DNA from: Diploscapter coronatus
Lineage: Eukaryota; Nematoda; Chromadorea; Rhabditida; Rhabditidae
Direction: 5' to 3'
DNA length: 64,000 nt
Assembly (NCBI GenBank): GCA_964036155.1
Contig: OZ038423.1
Span: 39,819,249-39,883,248, forward strand
The translations under genes and the position numbers were made by a program. The notes beneath the pieces are model-generated. The model was not told the DNA's origin. It made no database searches and saw only the letters and a list, made by a program, of their open reading frames with translations. Position 1 is the first letter of the stretch; every line of letters starts with the position of its first letter. Positions 1-12,900 of this stretch are shown one piece after another.

Positions 1-1543
1 GCAAATGTATGAATAAATTAATGAAGCAAAAGGTACCCAGAAATTGCATATCCTGAAATTTTTCCTATACAATCATAACGACGCTTATAATATCTTGTCC
101 TTCATTAAAAATTGTATGATTTGCATAGAAAAGACTTCAAGAAAAGACAAGCATTCGTATTACCGATGAACGATAACTTGGAATAAAGAAAAAAAGATAC
201 GTGGTCCACGAAAGAGAGAAAGAAACGCGTCCTTTCTGCTTTATTCCGAGTGATCGTTCATCGACAATAATGATCATTCTGAATAAAACCAAGGTTGTAT
301 GCTCTGAATTTTTTTTTCAAACTCTCCATTGTCCTCGAGACGAGCCTTTCATATACACTGTTTATAATCTGCGAGACGCACGCATCGAGACTGGGGGAAA
401 AAGAGGAGAGTAGAGGACAAAAACGAGCAAGCACATAGGCTAAGGCTCGCGGCTACTCCTTGCCCCCTTTCTTTGCAAGGGTTCATCTCGGAGACAATGG
501 CGAGCACTAATCTTCATTAAAAAAACTTGAAGAAATGTTTCTGAATCAAAGTTGAATATTGTAGCTGCCCAAGAGAATAGCATAACTTGGCATCTTTGCA
601 TTATTCAACTTTACTTTTCACGGCATTATCAGTGAAACATTAAATTTTAAGTTCATTTCATTCTTTCAGTTTGAAAAGTTAAATGCTCAATTGATATTGC
701 CATAAATTCAAAAATGGGGGAATATTGAGATGTCATCATACCGTAACCCTCTCTCTACGTTACGATAATTGACCAATTAGCGAACATAGAGAGACTTGAC
801 TGCACAAGTGAATACAATAAATGCGGCAAAATAATTACTGATCAAGAAAAAGAGAATTCAGATGAATAATCCATCATATCACTAATAATAAAACAATAAT
901 ATCTTTACAAAGTTTCATTAGATGAGATATGATGAAAGATTCATTTTCGAATGACAAGATAAAGTGAACAAGAGAGATAAAATGAATCATCATAACTTCG
1001 AAATCGGATCGCTGCTTGAAATGAAGACAAATTTCAAGTAAAAAGGCAGAAAATTCCGTAAATATATGTTGATATTTGATTCGATAGTTTATTCCTAATC
1101 ACATTACATATTACCATAAGAATGAATAAATAACTCGTTCTACTACAGATTTGCAGGGGTACTGCAGATGATTAGCTAGGACTCATCAGACAATCTGCCT
1201 GATTGGAGAGGGGCTATCACAGATTTGGGAGATAAGGTAGGAGTAATCTCCGATACAAGCTCTTTGCTAATTTATGCGTTATTTGTAGAGATCAAATCCA
1301 ATTCGGTTCAAAACCGGACATTTTTGCATTACCCAAATTATTTCAGAAATTTAGCGACAAATTGATAAGTAACAGCTTGAAAAAGACTAGAAAATAATTG
1401 TCTTTTCATTATTTACTACGAAAACTCGATCCCTACAAGTAACGCATCAATTTGTGTTTTCGACCAAGAGTTTCATGAGCTAGAATTTACTGACTTCTAT
1501 CGGAGAATGGATAAATTTGGAATGTTGATCTGACCAAGTGTGT
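1..1543. other. No recognisable gene
   Basis: AT-rich sequence downstream of the LMAN2-like gene. The open frames here are short, carry no recognisable motif and lack paired splice sites. I see nothing I can annotate. Confidence 0.5.
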
Positions 1544-3915
1544 CTAGTAGAATCTCTTCCTTTGCCTCTCGTTCCTCTTCTGGAAGAAGACCAGTCCGAA
1601 TCCGAGTGCACCAACAATCACAACGATGCCCACAATGACGAGGACAATCGTGCCGAACCAGCCCAGCTTCGATGGAGGCGGGTCGTCGACGTGATCACGA
1701 GGGGCTGCAGTAAACTCGGCATGGGGCACTATTTTCATACGATCTGTCTGAAATTAAAACATTTTGTCAAAATTTGCAGTAAATCGATTGCATTTAAAAC
1801 AAATTGAAAAATCATAAGGGGAATGTTGTGAAATTGCTATCAAGTTTATTTTTCAGAGAATCGAAGTTCCTCTCCTAAAAAGATCACAAGCTATGACAAC
1901 GAGTGACAAATCCCAGAAAAATTACTGCTCTAGACTAAATGTTCATTTCTTACTTTTGAAAACCATAACTCATGACTCGGAAAAGTGATTTCTTTTTCGA
2001 AAACTTGTACGATTACTAAAGTGTAATGCAAAAGCTCACTTCGCCAACTCGATCGACGTGGGCGAATTCCTGCTCGAACATCTTCACGGCGACTATGTCG
2101 TGGTTGTCTGAAAATAGAAATTTTTTTATCAAATTTGTGATTTAATGGCGAACCAGACAAATCTCCAGTGGCCGAACTCATTCCGAAGTAGTACCCAGTG
2201 GGCAGTTGCACGTTGTTCACGCTCATGCACAGCTTCCACTCCGACTTGCCTGTTATGTCCGTGAAAATCTGAAACGAACGCATTTTTGAGAAGGTTTAAA
2301 TTGAAATTTGTTTAGAAATGAATCAAAATAGATGCATTGACTTTGATTTTGAAGTTTAGTCTATCATGAACTAGAGAATGAAATAATACGTGAAGGGTGT
2401 AGGATGTTTCGTACAGAAGTAAGATATTCTGCAATAAATTTAAACTTTTGTAACAGAAATTAGCAGAGATTTTTTACTATAAGATGATTCACTTCAAATC
2501 TAATTTGTTAGACGTAATACTTTTGCAAACTAAACGTCCTGCCCTCATTCGTGAAGATGAATGAATTTATTTTACAGAGATGAATAAATAAAACAAAATG
2601 CTCACCGACAGCGTATCTCCGACATATCGAATGAGGACCTGCGTTTCGTGTTCCTTGTTCCTGAACTTGGCCTCGCAGCCCGTGTGCTCCCCTCCCAACT
2701 GCGTGTGCGTGCCGTCCTTGTCGTGGTCGTAGTGCAGAGAGCCGTCAGACACCATCGCAGAAATGTATGGATGACTGTGCTACAAATGAAACTTTTTCGA
2801 ACCCTGCAAAATTTTCACCCAACAAAATGGCAAGAATCAAAATGTTTTCTTTCACTTTTATGAAGATGACATTGCGGAAGTTTAGAATTCTTTTTCTTAT
2901 ACTAAAATCAAATTTTGCAAGTGCTTACCCCGTGAGGTCCATTGTGATTGGAATAGGTGTCGAGGAAAACTGCGAGACCTCTGCAAAATACTCCATTTCA
3001 AAAAGAACCTTTCATGCCAGACCTGAAGTAGTCCTTTCCACCGAAGACCGGGCCCATCTGATTCGGCTCGGACACGTACCAAAGTGCCAACCCATCGCCG
3101 AACAAATCACCTGCAATTGAAAATCTACCTAGATCTGTTGATAATTATGGATGTTTTTCCACTTCTTTGAATTCATAAATGAATAATGATAAGTTTTTCA
3201 AAACTCGAAAAGATGAGTGATTACCGGTTGTTCCGTGGACTTTGAACGACACCTGCAGTTCCCAATCGCGTGAATAGCATGGCTGAAAGTATAGGTTCAT
3301 CATCATGGGCCATTCTATGAAGGATAATTTTCAAGAATAAAAATCATTTTTCTTAAATCGAACTGAAAATGTCTACCTGTGTGTTCCAAATGGCGCCAGC
3401 TCTGCCCTGCTCGTTGGCAGTGAGTCGGACTTGCTGACTCGTCACCATCGTGTGGCCCTGAATGTTCCAGAACGGAACGTCCACCCCACCAGCTGTAAAT
3501 TACAACTTTTTTTTTCGGTTTATTTGTCAGTCGCCTCCTCCTTTTCCTTCTTTAGCAAAAGAATTCAAGCTTGTGATTTTCGACTTTCTTGAAATACTCG
3601 TTATTTTCCCTGATAAGTACTCTTTTTCACCACATTATTTCTATTCTCTTTTCATTGCGCATACAGGAAAAAATGGTCACAAATTTCATTGCATTTTGTC
3701 ATCCTACTCCTCAGCCTAGAAAACAGCCCCGAAAACTCACCAGTGTATGGCCTGACGAAGCTGTGCTCCCTTTTGTAGTAGCCTCGGAACTCGTGGACGG
3801 TCTTGCCATCGATGGAATTGGCCAACACCTCGGCTGCTGTGGGAGCCTGCACTTGGGCCTCCAGCAGGGAGGCCAAGCAGAGGAACAGAGTCAGCAGAGT
3901 GAAAGGCCGGGGCAT
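1544..3915 (-). CDS. LMAN2: L-type lectin cargo receptor, VIP36/LMAN2-like
   Basis: Nine exons on the minus strand: 3741-3915, 3377-3492, 3225-3282, 3023-3110, 2929-2980, 2606-2779, 2154-2268, 2040-2107 and 1544-1747. They join in phase to 349 aa, against about 356 aa for human VIP36. Residues 1-20 are a signal peptide. The luminal L-type lectin domain follows, with family blocks REHSFVRPY, VPFWNIQG, SFKVHGTTGDLFGDGLALWY, GPVFGGKDYFRGL, FLDTYSNHNG (metal/sugar-binding loop) and QLPTGYYFGMSSATGDLSD. One membrane segment (WFGTIVLVIVGIVVIVGALG) precedes a short basic cytosolic tail ending KRFY, the VIP36-type trafficking tail. In this family the protein binds high-mannose glycoproteins and shuttles between ER, ERGIC and Golgi. 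The start codon lies directly after an acceptor-like TTATTTATAG. LMAN2L is the main alternative name. The gene is divergent from the SSR2-like gene. Confidence 0.93.
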
Positions 3916-4845
3916 CTATAAATAAGCGGGTGTATGGGGACGGTGGCTGGCATGGCAGGGAGGGGGATGCCAATCAAACTGTCAAACTCGGACGGGCGAT
4001 AAGGAAAAGTGCGATGACAGCAACGAAACGAACGAGAATGAGTGAAGCGAGGGGAGTACGGTTGAAATAGGCGAGAAACGACTGTATGCAAATTTCGAGA
4101 AAAAGCCTATAAATCGCGAAATCGCACGAAGAAACAGAATGAAACGAAAGGAAAGGGCAAATCGCCCACTTGCTCATTTCCTGCACAAAGTTAGCGGCAG
4201 TCGGTTGAGTTTCGTCTTTGCTCCGACAACCGCGAGTTTTGTCATTCGCTGTCGTTGTTTGATAATTTCCTCCATTTCTCTCACTTTTCTATAGTTGCTC
4301 AGAAACAACGACAACGCATGATAAAGTCGGTTTCCAAGAAACGGTTGTGCTCTTATTGGCAGTGATGTGTCAATTCAAAATGGCATAAACACCGGTTGTC
4401 ATCGCGTTGTCTTTTATTCCTCCCTTTCTCCTCGCGTCTCGGTTGGAAGGCCAGACTGCAAACGAGGCTTTCTGCCTTATTTCTTTGAGTTGATTTCCAA
4501 CTTTAAATTTCTCGTTTTATTTGCGGGCCTTCGAATATTTTTTCCGCGATTTTTTCTTCAAAACTAGATTTGCATACATTAATTTGGCAACGTTCTTAAA
4601 TGGACGATTTCTGGCCTATTTGCTGTGACTATTTTTCTGCATTTAACTTTCGATCTTTCAAAAATGATTATTTTTCTCCAAAAAACCATATTTGCACACA
4701 GTGCTTTGAATGAAACCTTCTTTCATTTTCTTCCCTACCATTCTTCGATATTCGCTTGGCATTCGTCTCGTCTTGTCACCTCCTCATTTCTCTGTAGGTT
4801 CCCGCTAATGTCACTCGTTTACAGGTAATTCTTTGCTCCTCCGAC
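3916..4845. promoter_or_regulatory. Shared intergenic region of LMAN2 and SSR2
   Basis: About 930 bp separates the two divergent start codons, so it should contain both promoters. A CTATAAAT sequence touches the LMAN2 start and doubles as an acceptor-like TTATTTATAG on the minus strand. TTTACAG ends at 4824, 21 nt before the SSR2 ATG. I see no clear ER-stress element. Confidence 0.45.
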
Positions 4846-6266
4846 ATGCAGTTGGTGATTCTGCTGGCGTTCTGCGCACTGTCGTTCGCTGATGAGGCAG
4901 GCACTCAGACAAGGGTATGCAAATGGCAATCCACAGGTTTTCTCACTGATTGAGTTCATTTTCAGCCCGCCTATCTGGTGACGAGCAAAATGGCCCTGTC
5001 TACGTACGCCGTGGAAAACATGGATTTGGTCATGGAGTACGGCATCTTTAACATGGGAGACAAACCTGCCACCAAGGTACTCGTCGAAGCCTTTACCCGA
5101 ATCAGAAATATCTTTTCACTTGCGAAGCTTAGGAGAATTCTTGTGGAGAAAATGATTGGAAAGGAATGTGAATTTTGACAAGTGAAAGAAGCAAGAACGA
5201 GGCATTTCTTCTCAAACAACGCTTCTTTAGTTTCGCAAGGGGATCACCAAACTTCATCTTCCAATCTTTTGCATTGACGATAATTTTAGATATTTTAACG
5301 AGCATTCGCCCAATCGTTTTGACGATGCCTAAAAGAAATCTAGCTTTAGATTTGAAAAAAAAGTTTGAATAAAATCATCTCCGTTTTTCTCTAATGTGAA
5401 CAATTTCAACTTTAATGCAACTCATTTTGCACCTTTTCAATCATGTTTAAATTTGCAGGTGACATTGGACGACCGCCACTCGTTCCCGACCCAGTCGTTC
5501 GAGATCGTCAAGGGCCTGCTGAACGTCCGCTTCGAGCGCATTCCTGGACAGTCGAATGTCACTCACTCTGTCATCGTGAGCCATTCTCTTCATTTCCATC
5601 ATTGAGAAAGAGGATTTACAGTTTTGAAAAATCACATGTTTTACGTCGAAGAAGACAAATTTACGAGTTTTCTACTAGACTTTCTAAAATCATTCTAAAA
5701 TTGGGTTTTCTTATTTCCTTTTGTTGCTGGTTAAGCATATAAGACAGACGGGAATTCTCTCATTTTTCAACGACTTCAAATCCAGATCCGTCCTCGTGCC
5801 TATGGAATGTTCAACTACACGGCAGCTCAAGTGACCTACTACGTGGATGACGAAACTGAACCCCACGTCGGATACACCAATGCACCTGGCGAAGGTGGGA
5901 AATCCTGCTTCGCACATCAAATTTTTATGGCTTTTTAAAATACAACAATTCATTCTACATTCTTCCCCTTTAATACCATTTTTAATTCGCGTAAATCATT
6001 CATCAGGAAGTAAGCTATTGTCATCAACTACGATGCGAACGTAAAAAATAACTGATTTCACTATTCTATAAAGAAAAGTCATATCTTTAACATTTGCAGG
6101 CTACATCTACCGCCAGCGGGAGTACGAGCGTCGTTTCTCTCCAAAGTACATGTACTGGATCGTGTTCTTCTGCATCGTTGCCCCCACCACCATCGGCAGC
6201 TACTACATCTTCTCCAAGAGCAAGAGCAAATATGCCGAGTACACCAAGAAGACTAAGGCTACCTAA
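4846..6266 (+). CDS. SSR2: Translocon-associated protein subunit beta (TRAP-beta)
   Basis: Five exons, 4846-4914, 4966-5076, 5459-5575, 5786-5894 and 6100-6266, give 190 aa, close to the usual 183-190. The N-terminus is a signal peptide (VILLAFCALSFADEA). The luminal domain keeps family blocks: AVENMDLVMEYGIFNMGD, FEIVKGLLNVRFERIPGQSN, two N-glycosylation sequons (NVTH, NYTA) and YIYRQREYERRFSPKYM. A single membrane segment (YWIVFFCIVAPTTIGSYYIF) is followed by a lysine-rich cytosolic tail ending KKTKAT. TRAP is an ER membrane complex associated with the Sec61 channel that assists translocation and membrane-protein topogenesis. AATAAA at about 6828 is a candidate poly(A) signal. The assignment rests on end-to-end agreement with the family in order and length. 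Confidence 0.95.
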
Positions 6267-6958
6267 GCAAGTGTAAGGTAAATCACTTCATTCAGAACGC
6301 TGTTGGTTGAAAATGAACTGATATTCCATCTTATGGAATTTCTTGCAGAATCTACTCATTTGACACCAAAAGTTCAAGTTTATCCAAAATGATTGTGATA
6401 ATGACTTTTCTTTCTCTGAGTTATTCTTGAAAAACATTGAAAGAAAGGAACGAATTATTTGCCTAAATTTCCCTAGTAGAGTGAGTTTTATGCAATTTTA
6501 GGCGTGTTTTATCATTTTTTCAAGCCTACCTGACAATTTCATTTGATTGTGTTTCTTTATCAAGTTGTTTGTGTTGTCAAAATCTTCCTTCTGATTTTGG
6601 CACTTATTACGGTAACTTTTCGTCACTCTATTTCTGTTTTCCTGGCGGGTTTCTCTCATCGTTTTCGTAAAGTTTTATCCGACGTCAGAAGGCATCCCTT
6701 TTCTATGAAAAATTGTTTTATTTATTTCCCAAAATTTTATTAAATTATTCTGTTTCAAAATTCTCGGCTCCAAGTTCAAATGGAGCGTTCAGTTGTCATT
6801 TTTTGTTTTATGGATTTTTATCTGAAAAATAAAGAATAAAAATAAAAACTTGAGGTTTCGAAATTAACGAACAAGTTTCTAACGACAGCAATATATTTAA
6901 CTCTTTGTGGGGTTCCTTTTCTGGTGGAATTGGTGATTTGTTCTTAGATTCAGAAGAA
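6267..6958. other. 3'UTR of SSR2 and TOP2 5' flank
   Basis: AT-rich; overlapping AATAAA motifs near 6828-6840 probably end the SSR2 transcript. Acceptor-like TTCTTAG and GATTCAG lie within 12 nt upstream of the TOP2 start codon chosen here. No other gene seen. Confidence 0.4.
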
Positions 6959-9900
6959 ATGCGACGATGTTGTGTGGATACAGTGAGAAGTTTGCGAGGA
7001 CTCCACCAAATTCGACATTTCTACCTACAAAAGAGAGCATTGCTCAATTCGATCGAAGCAGCCACGTGTCAGGCAATTCCAACGACTTCAAAAGCTGCTT
7101 ATGGTAGGAGGTTTTACAAATCTTGAAACTGTTTGGAAGGGTCAACATTCACACTATCCTTATGAATTTTTTCTGAAAGATCCACTCAATGTTCGATGTT
7201 ACAAGCTCCTTCATTGGCATGAAAATCTTCAATGATTAAGGCAGAATGTTTATTGCATTTTAGCGACAGGCGTAAAAACGAAGGCAGAGAAAACGGTGGA
7301 ATACAGACGAATCAGTGGTGAGGAACACGCTCTGCTCAGGCCGGACACCTATGTCGGATCAATCGAACTCGTTCATGATACGGTCATTGTTTTATCACTT
7401 CTTCCAGCTTGTTTGAACTTTCGTTGGATTTTGTGATCTCACGTCATTTGACGATGAACACACGATGTTTCGGGTTGTTTCTTCTTTAAGAAGTATAATT
7501 TTCAGCCGATGTGGGTCTACGAAAATGGTCGAGTTATCAAGCGAAATGTGACATTTTCCCCAGCTTTGCTCAAAATCTTCGACGAGATTCTGGTCAACGC
7601 GGCCGACAACAAATTCAGAGATCCCAAGAATATGACCGAAATACGGATCAAAGTCGATCAGTAAGTTATTGCTTCTTGAAAATTTCATTTTTAAAAGCGA
7701 AAGGGTTGTGATCGGCCTGTCGTAAAGGACGCCCGGACGCCCACTTTTTAGAGAGTGCTCAACTTCGAAAAGTGGGCGTCCGGGCGTCCTTTACGACAGG
7801 CCTTGTGATCAGACTTCTCAAAATTCAACCCGCAAATCAATCCACAGAAAATATTACGTCATATTAAAAGAAAAAGGGCATGTCTTTTTTCCTCTTTCTC
7901 GAAAAGGTACGCTAGTTTTATGCGGATCGAGTTTTGAGACGCCTAGATGCGGTGTTTCAGAAAATGAGTTCATTTATTTATCAGCAGATTTTTATGCGAA
8001 GTTTTCAGAGAATCAAATGTGATATCGATTTGGAACGATGGCCGAGGCATTGCAGTGGAGATTCACCCTGACGAGGGAATGTACATGCCCTCACTCATCT
8101 TCGGACAGATGTACACCTCTTCCCATTACGATGACCAGGAGATTAAATGCGTCGGTTGGTTTATTTACGAGTCTTTTTGATTTTTCTAACGAAGACTTAT
8201 AGAAATGTTGTATGAATGAACTCAATTATACAATTTTCATTGACAACATTTCCGGCAATATAAATCCTTCCTTTTCCAGGCGGTCGCAACGGTTTCGGTG
8301 CCAAGCTGTGCAACATTTTCTCGACCCGATTCGAAGTCGAAACTGTGGATGGCAAAAGAGGACTCAAATTCAGACAGGTCAGGAAACATTTGAGTGAAAA
8401 ATGAAATGAGATGTTTTAGAAATGGATGCAAAACATGCAATGTGCTGAAGAACCGGTAATCGAGAAGACAGACGAGGCTGATCACACCTGCGTCACATTC
8501 CAGCCAGATTTGGGCAGATTTCATATGGGTAGGGATATTCTTCCTTTTAGCTTATTTTTAGTGGTCATTGCATTTTTAGTTTTATTTTTTTTATTTTCAG
8601 ATGGACTAACCTCCGATGTGTGCGATTTGTTTTTCATGCGAGCAGTCGAAGTTGCATCCACTCTGCCAAATGTCACGGTTTACTACAATGATCAATTCAT
8701 TCAGGCACATATATATATATTTTTTTTTTTTTAAATTTCGCGATCATTGAATATTTTTTGGAATTCGGAAATGAGCATACCTGTTTCTAATTATTCCTGG
8801 CCAGATAGTGCGAGTAAAACTAAAATTATGAAATTTATCCTTTCTTCCAATTTCGACAGCTCTTTGAATGGCCTAATATACTTTTGACGTATCATTTTCT
8901 TACATATTTCAGGTGGAAGATTTCTCTTCATTCATGCGTCTGTTCTTCGACACAGAATCGGGCAACCAGATTTACGATGTCCGTTTCTCTCCACAGTGGC
9001 ACATCGGCGTCGCTCCTTCCAACAGTGGATATCTGCACAATTCATTCGTCAACAATATCGCTACGAGGAAGGTTGGCACATCTTCATGCACTCATTTTGA
9101 ATCGTTTGGCGGCATTCTACAATTAAAAATGATATGACAATACAATCCGAGTGTACAACATGATGAATTGTTTTTAGATAATTTCTAAAATTGTCGTCTT
9201 TCAAGAAAGTCCTTATTTTAGGGAGGCACTCACGTGGATTACGTAATGGACAAACTGATTGCGATTCTTCGTCCCGAACTCAAGAAGCAACTCGCTGTTG
9301 ACGTTCGACCGCAAGTTGTGAGACATTTTTAAGTATTTTATTCTTTGTTGATACCCATTATGAAAATGCCTGAAATTGAAAATATTCGCTGTTTAGAATT
9401 TTTGAATAATGAACGACTGACGTCTCATATTCAAATAGTCGCTCATTTTCCTCTCGAATTGTAATTTAACTTGTCTCCAGATCCGCGAAAATCTGTGTCT
9501 ATTCGTGAACTGTCTCATCGACAATCCTTCGTTCTCGAGCCAGACAAAGGAATCTCTCACAACGTCTCCTTCCAAATTTGGCTCTTCCTTCGATTTCAAA
9601 GCAAAGGTTTGCAAAATCATGAACTACTGTTGGAAAGAAAAAACGAAAAACCTCAGGATATATTGAAATGGGCGGACTCTGTCGGACTTATCGAGCAAAT
9701 CGTGGAGCAGATTACTGCTGATAAACAAAGGGTAATTCTTCATAATTTCAAGAATTTCATCCAGCTAGACTTTTCGATTCTTCGTAGCTTATTTTTTCTT
9801 GTTGATAAAACTTGGCAACTTGAAAACGTTGCGATCTTGCTTATTGAAGAAATAGTGTACAAAATATAATTTCTGCATTTTCATCACTCTAGCGTTTTTT

Positions 9901-12900
9901 TCTTTCTATACGCTTTCTCTCTAAGTTGCAATGCTGCAAAGTGACAAGATTTTCAAATCGCTATTTCCTTTCGTAAATTGTCATTTTCAGGCCCAACGTA
10001 AAAAGGTCCGTAAATCCTCTAAAGACGATCACCTGTATGATATAGCGAAGTTGGAAGATGCAGTGTGGGCTGGGAGTGGGAAGGACGGAGCCAAACAGTG
10101 CACACTCATTCTCACTGAGGGGGACTCGGCAAAGGCCCTTGCCATCGCTGGTTTGCAGGTACATTTTCTAGTTTCTGAGCGCATTTTACCAAGAGTGAGT
10201 ACCTTGATACCGAACAACATGTTTCCAAAGCTCTTTCTTTTCACTAACAGACTTGCACAAATAAGTAACTGCAACCGCAGTTGCGGTTGACAATTTCTAG
10301 AAAAAGTTGCAAATCTGTTCATTGATTTGATAACAAAATACTCATTCAAAATGTGTGCTGATAGCAATGTATTTACTTAGGTTAAAACTGCAATCGTATT
10401 CCACTTTCTAAAGAAGCTAGTGCTTGAATTCCTATCAAATGTGCTCAAATTTGACACCTTTGGAGTCTCCGAAAATTCAAAATCCACGATTTTATCTACA
10501 ACAAGTTGGTATTGATTGTAACTTTTTATCTATCAATAGGGCAAAAACGGGAATATTTATTGAAGATCAGCCGGAGTTTCAGCGGTATTTCATTTCCATT
10601 TTTCAGGTAGTCGGTCGAGAGAAATACGGCGTTTTTCCGCTTCGAGGCAAACTTCTCAATGTTTCCGAACTCACTCCAGGACGAGTATGGCTTCAATTCT
10701 TAATTATATTTTTAAAAATATTAATCATTTTAGATTCTCGAAAGTGCTGAATTGAAGTCGGTGATTCGAATTTTGGGTCTGCAATTCGATAAGAAATACG
10801 AAACGGAAGAGGAAAGGAACGGTTTGAGGTGAGAACTATGAATTGATCTGAGGGACGTTGAATGCATCTTACGCAACACCTTGATTCTCATCATAGACAA
10901 ATTATCGTGAAATCTTCACTAAACTTTCAAACTTCCCTTAACTATGAATTTGAAAAAGCAATCTGAAATGGTTTGAGATACGGTCGAATTCTCCTTCTGA
11001 CAGACCAGGACGACGATGGATGCCACATCCGCGCCCTCGTGCTCAACGTCATCTATCGGTTCTGGCCCAGACTCATTCAGTCGGGATTCGTCACTTCGCT
11101 CCACACACCTCTCATCAAGGTTCTTCTTTTCGCGTTTACATTATCTGCTTAAAATATTCGTTTTTGGGTAATTTGAAAATTATATATACGATCACGAGAC
11201 GACGGAATAGTATTGGAAGGGGAACGTACGAGACCTGTCTCCTATCCTACCCTATATTGTTTCGTATGCTTTGTCGTCTTTTTTCCGGATTATCCGCTGG
11301 AAAATGTTCGAAATTTTAGTTTTCAATGCAATTTTATCGACTTGTTGTCTTATAATTTCCAGGTTGTTTTCTCTGGTTGCTTGATGATTGTTCATGAACG
11401 AAACTTTATCAAATTAATCTCAACATATTTGATCCATTTCTGAATTTTTAACCAAAATTCCATAAGAATGCAATTTAGATAAATTCAGGCAAAACTCGGT
11501 CCGACAGTGCTCAATTTCTACTCGACGAAGGAATTCGGAGTCTGGCAGAAGAAGGAGGAGGAAAATGCAGATGCATACACTGTCAAGTACTACAAAGGAT
11601 TGGGTAGGCTGTCTAAAACTTAATGCATTTTTATGGAAAAAAAATCTTCAGGAACGTCGACTTCTGCCGAGGCTCGAGAGTATTTCCGAAACTTAGAGGA
11701 GCGAATCATCGTCTACACGGGAATTAGTGAAGCCGACACAGAAGCCATGAAGGTGGCATTCGAAAGAGAACAGACTGAGGAGAGGAAGAAGTGGCTCGCT
11801 GTCAGAGAGGAGAAACGGGAAGAGGTAAGGGCTATAGTTTTAATTCGCGGAAAATGGTGAAGGACTCATTCGAGTATTTTTGAAGAACCGCTTACATAAA
11901 ATCAAGTGGCTTTTATTCTGCACCAAAGATGTTTGTAGCACAAAAAGTTGTGTCACTGCAAATATTTCTGTTTGCATAAAGGAAATGCACTAAAATTGGT
12001 TTTAAAAATGGCATAAGTTACTCGTCATCAAAACACTGCACTTTCAGGTTGAGCCTGCCGAATGTTCGAATTCAGTTTCCTTGAGGGATTTCATTAATGA
12101 CGACTTGCGAGAATACGGCATCGCTAACATGAGGGTAAGGGATTTTTCAGAGAAAATGAGTCAACAAAAGGATTTTAGCGCTCAATTCCAAATGTGATGG
12201 ACGGCTTGAAGCCCTCGCAGCGAAAGATCCTCTACACCCTGATGAAGCAGCCCGAGAGCAGGGAGGTCAAAGTGTCACAACTCGCCGGACTCGTTGCACA
12301 GACACAGGCCTATCACCACGGAGAGGTTTGTGTTTTCTCGATTTTTTTTCTCGAAATTATTGTGATTATTTTTAACGAGAAAAAAAACTACGACTCATCG
12401 TCACAAAAACTTTAGCATCAATTAATTAAAAGTTTTTCATACAATCAAGTTTTTGACTAAAACAATCAAACCTATATAAAGAGTTTTCAGGTGTCGCTGA
12501 CATCAGCGATAGTGAAATTGGCGCAGAATTTCGTTGGCTCGAACAATTTGCCCCTTTTGGAAGGAGTCGGTCAGTTCGGAACTCGGCACGAGGGGGGCGA
12601 GGACGCAGCAGCTGCTAGATACATCTACACTAAATTGAGGTAATCTCATTTTCAAGTTTTCTTTCGTACAAATTCTTAGTTCGAACTAAAACTATTTTTA
12701 TGTGTGATTTTTAAGGTTTTCACTTTTTTTTTGGAGGAACGTCAATAGTGTCATTATCAAAAGTCTCAACCTTTCAGCGAAGTCTTTTTATCACTAGAAT
12801 CAGTTTACGGAAACGAAGATCATTTATAAATTGCATTTTTTCAGCTCCTTGACTCGTCTGATCTTCCCCAAACCCGATGACAATCTATTGGAGTATTGCC

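Noticed and set aside
201..413. 70-codon plus-strand frame near the left edge
   Set aside because: No motif and no neighbouring exons; composition is like the surrounding non-coding DNA.
7661..8008. The 35-bp inverted repeat considered as a transcription terminator or regulatory hairpin of TOP2
   Set aside because: The exact 8-bp flanking duplication shows it is a transposable-element insertion in an intron.
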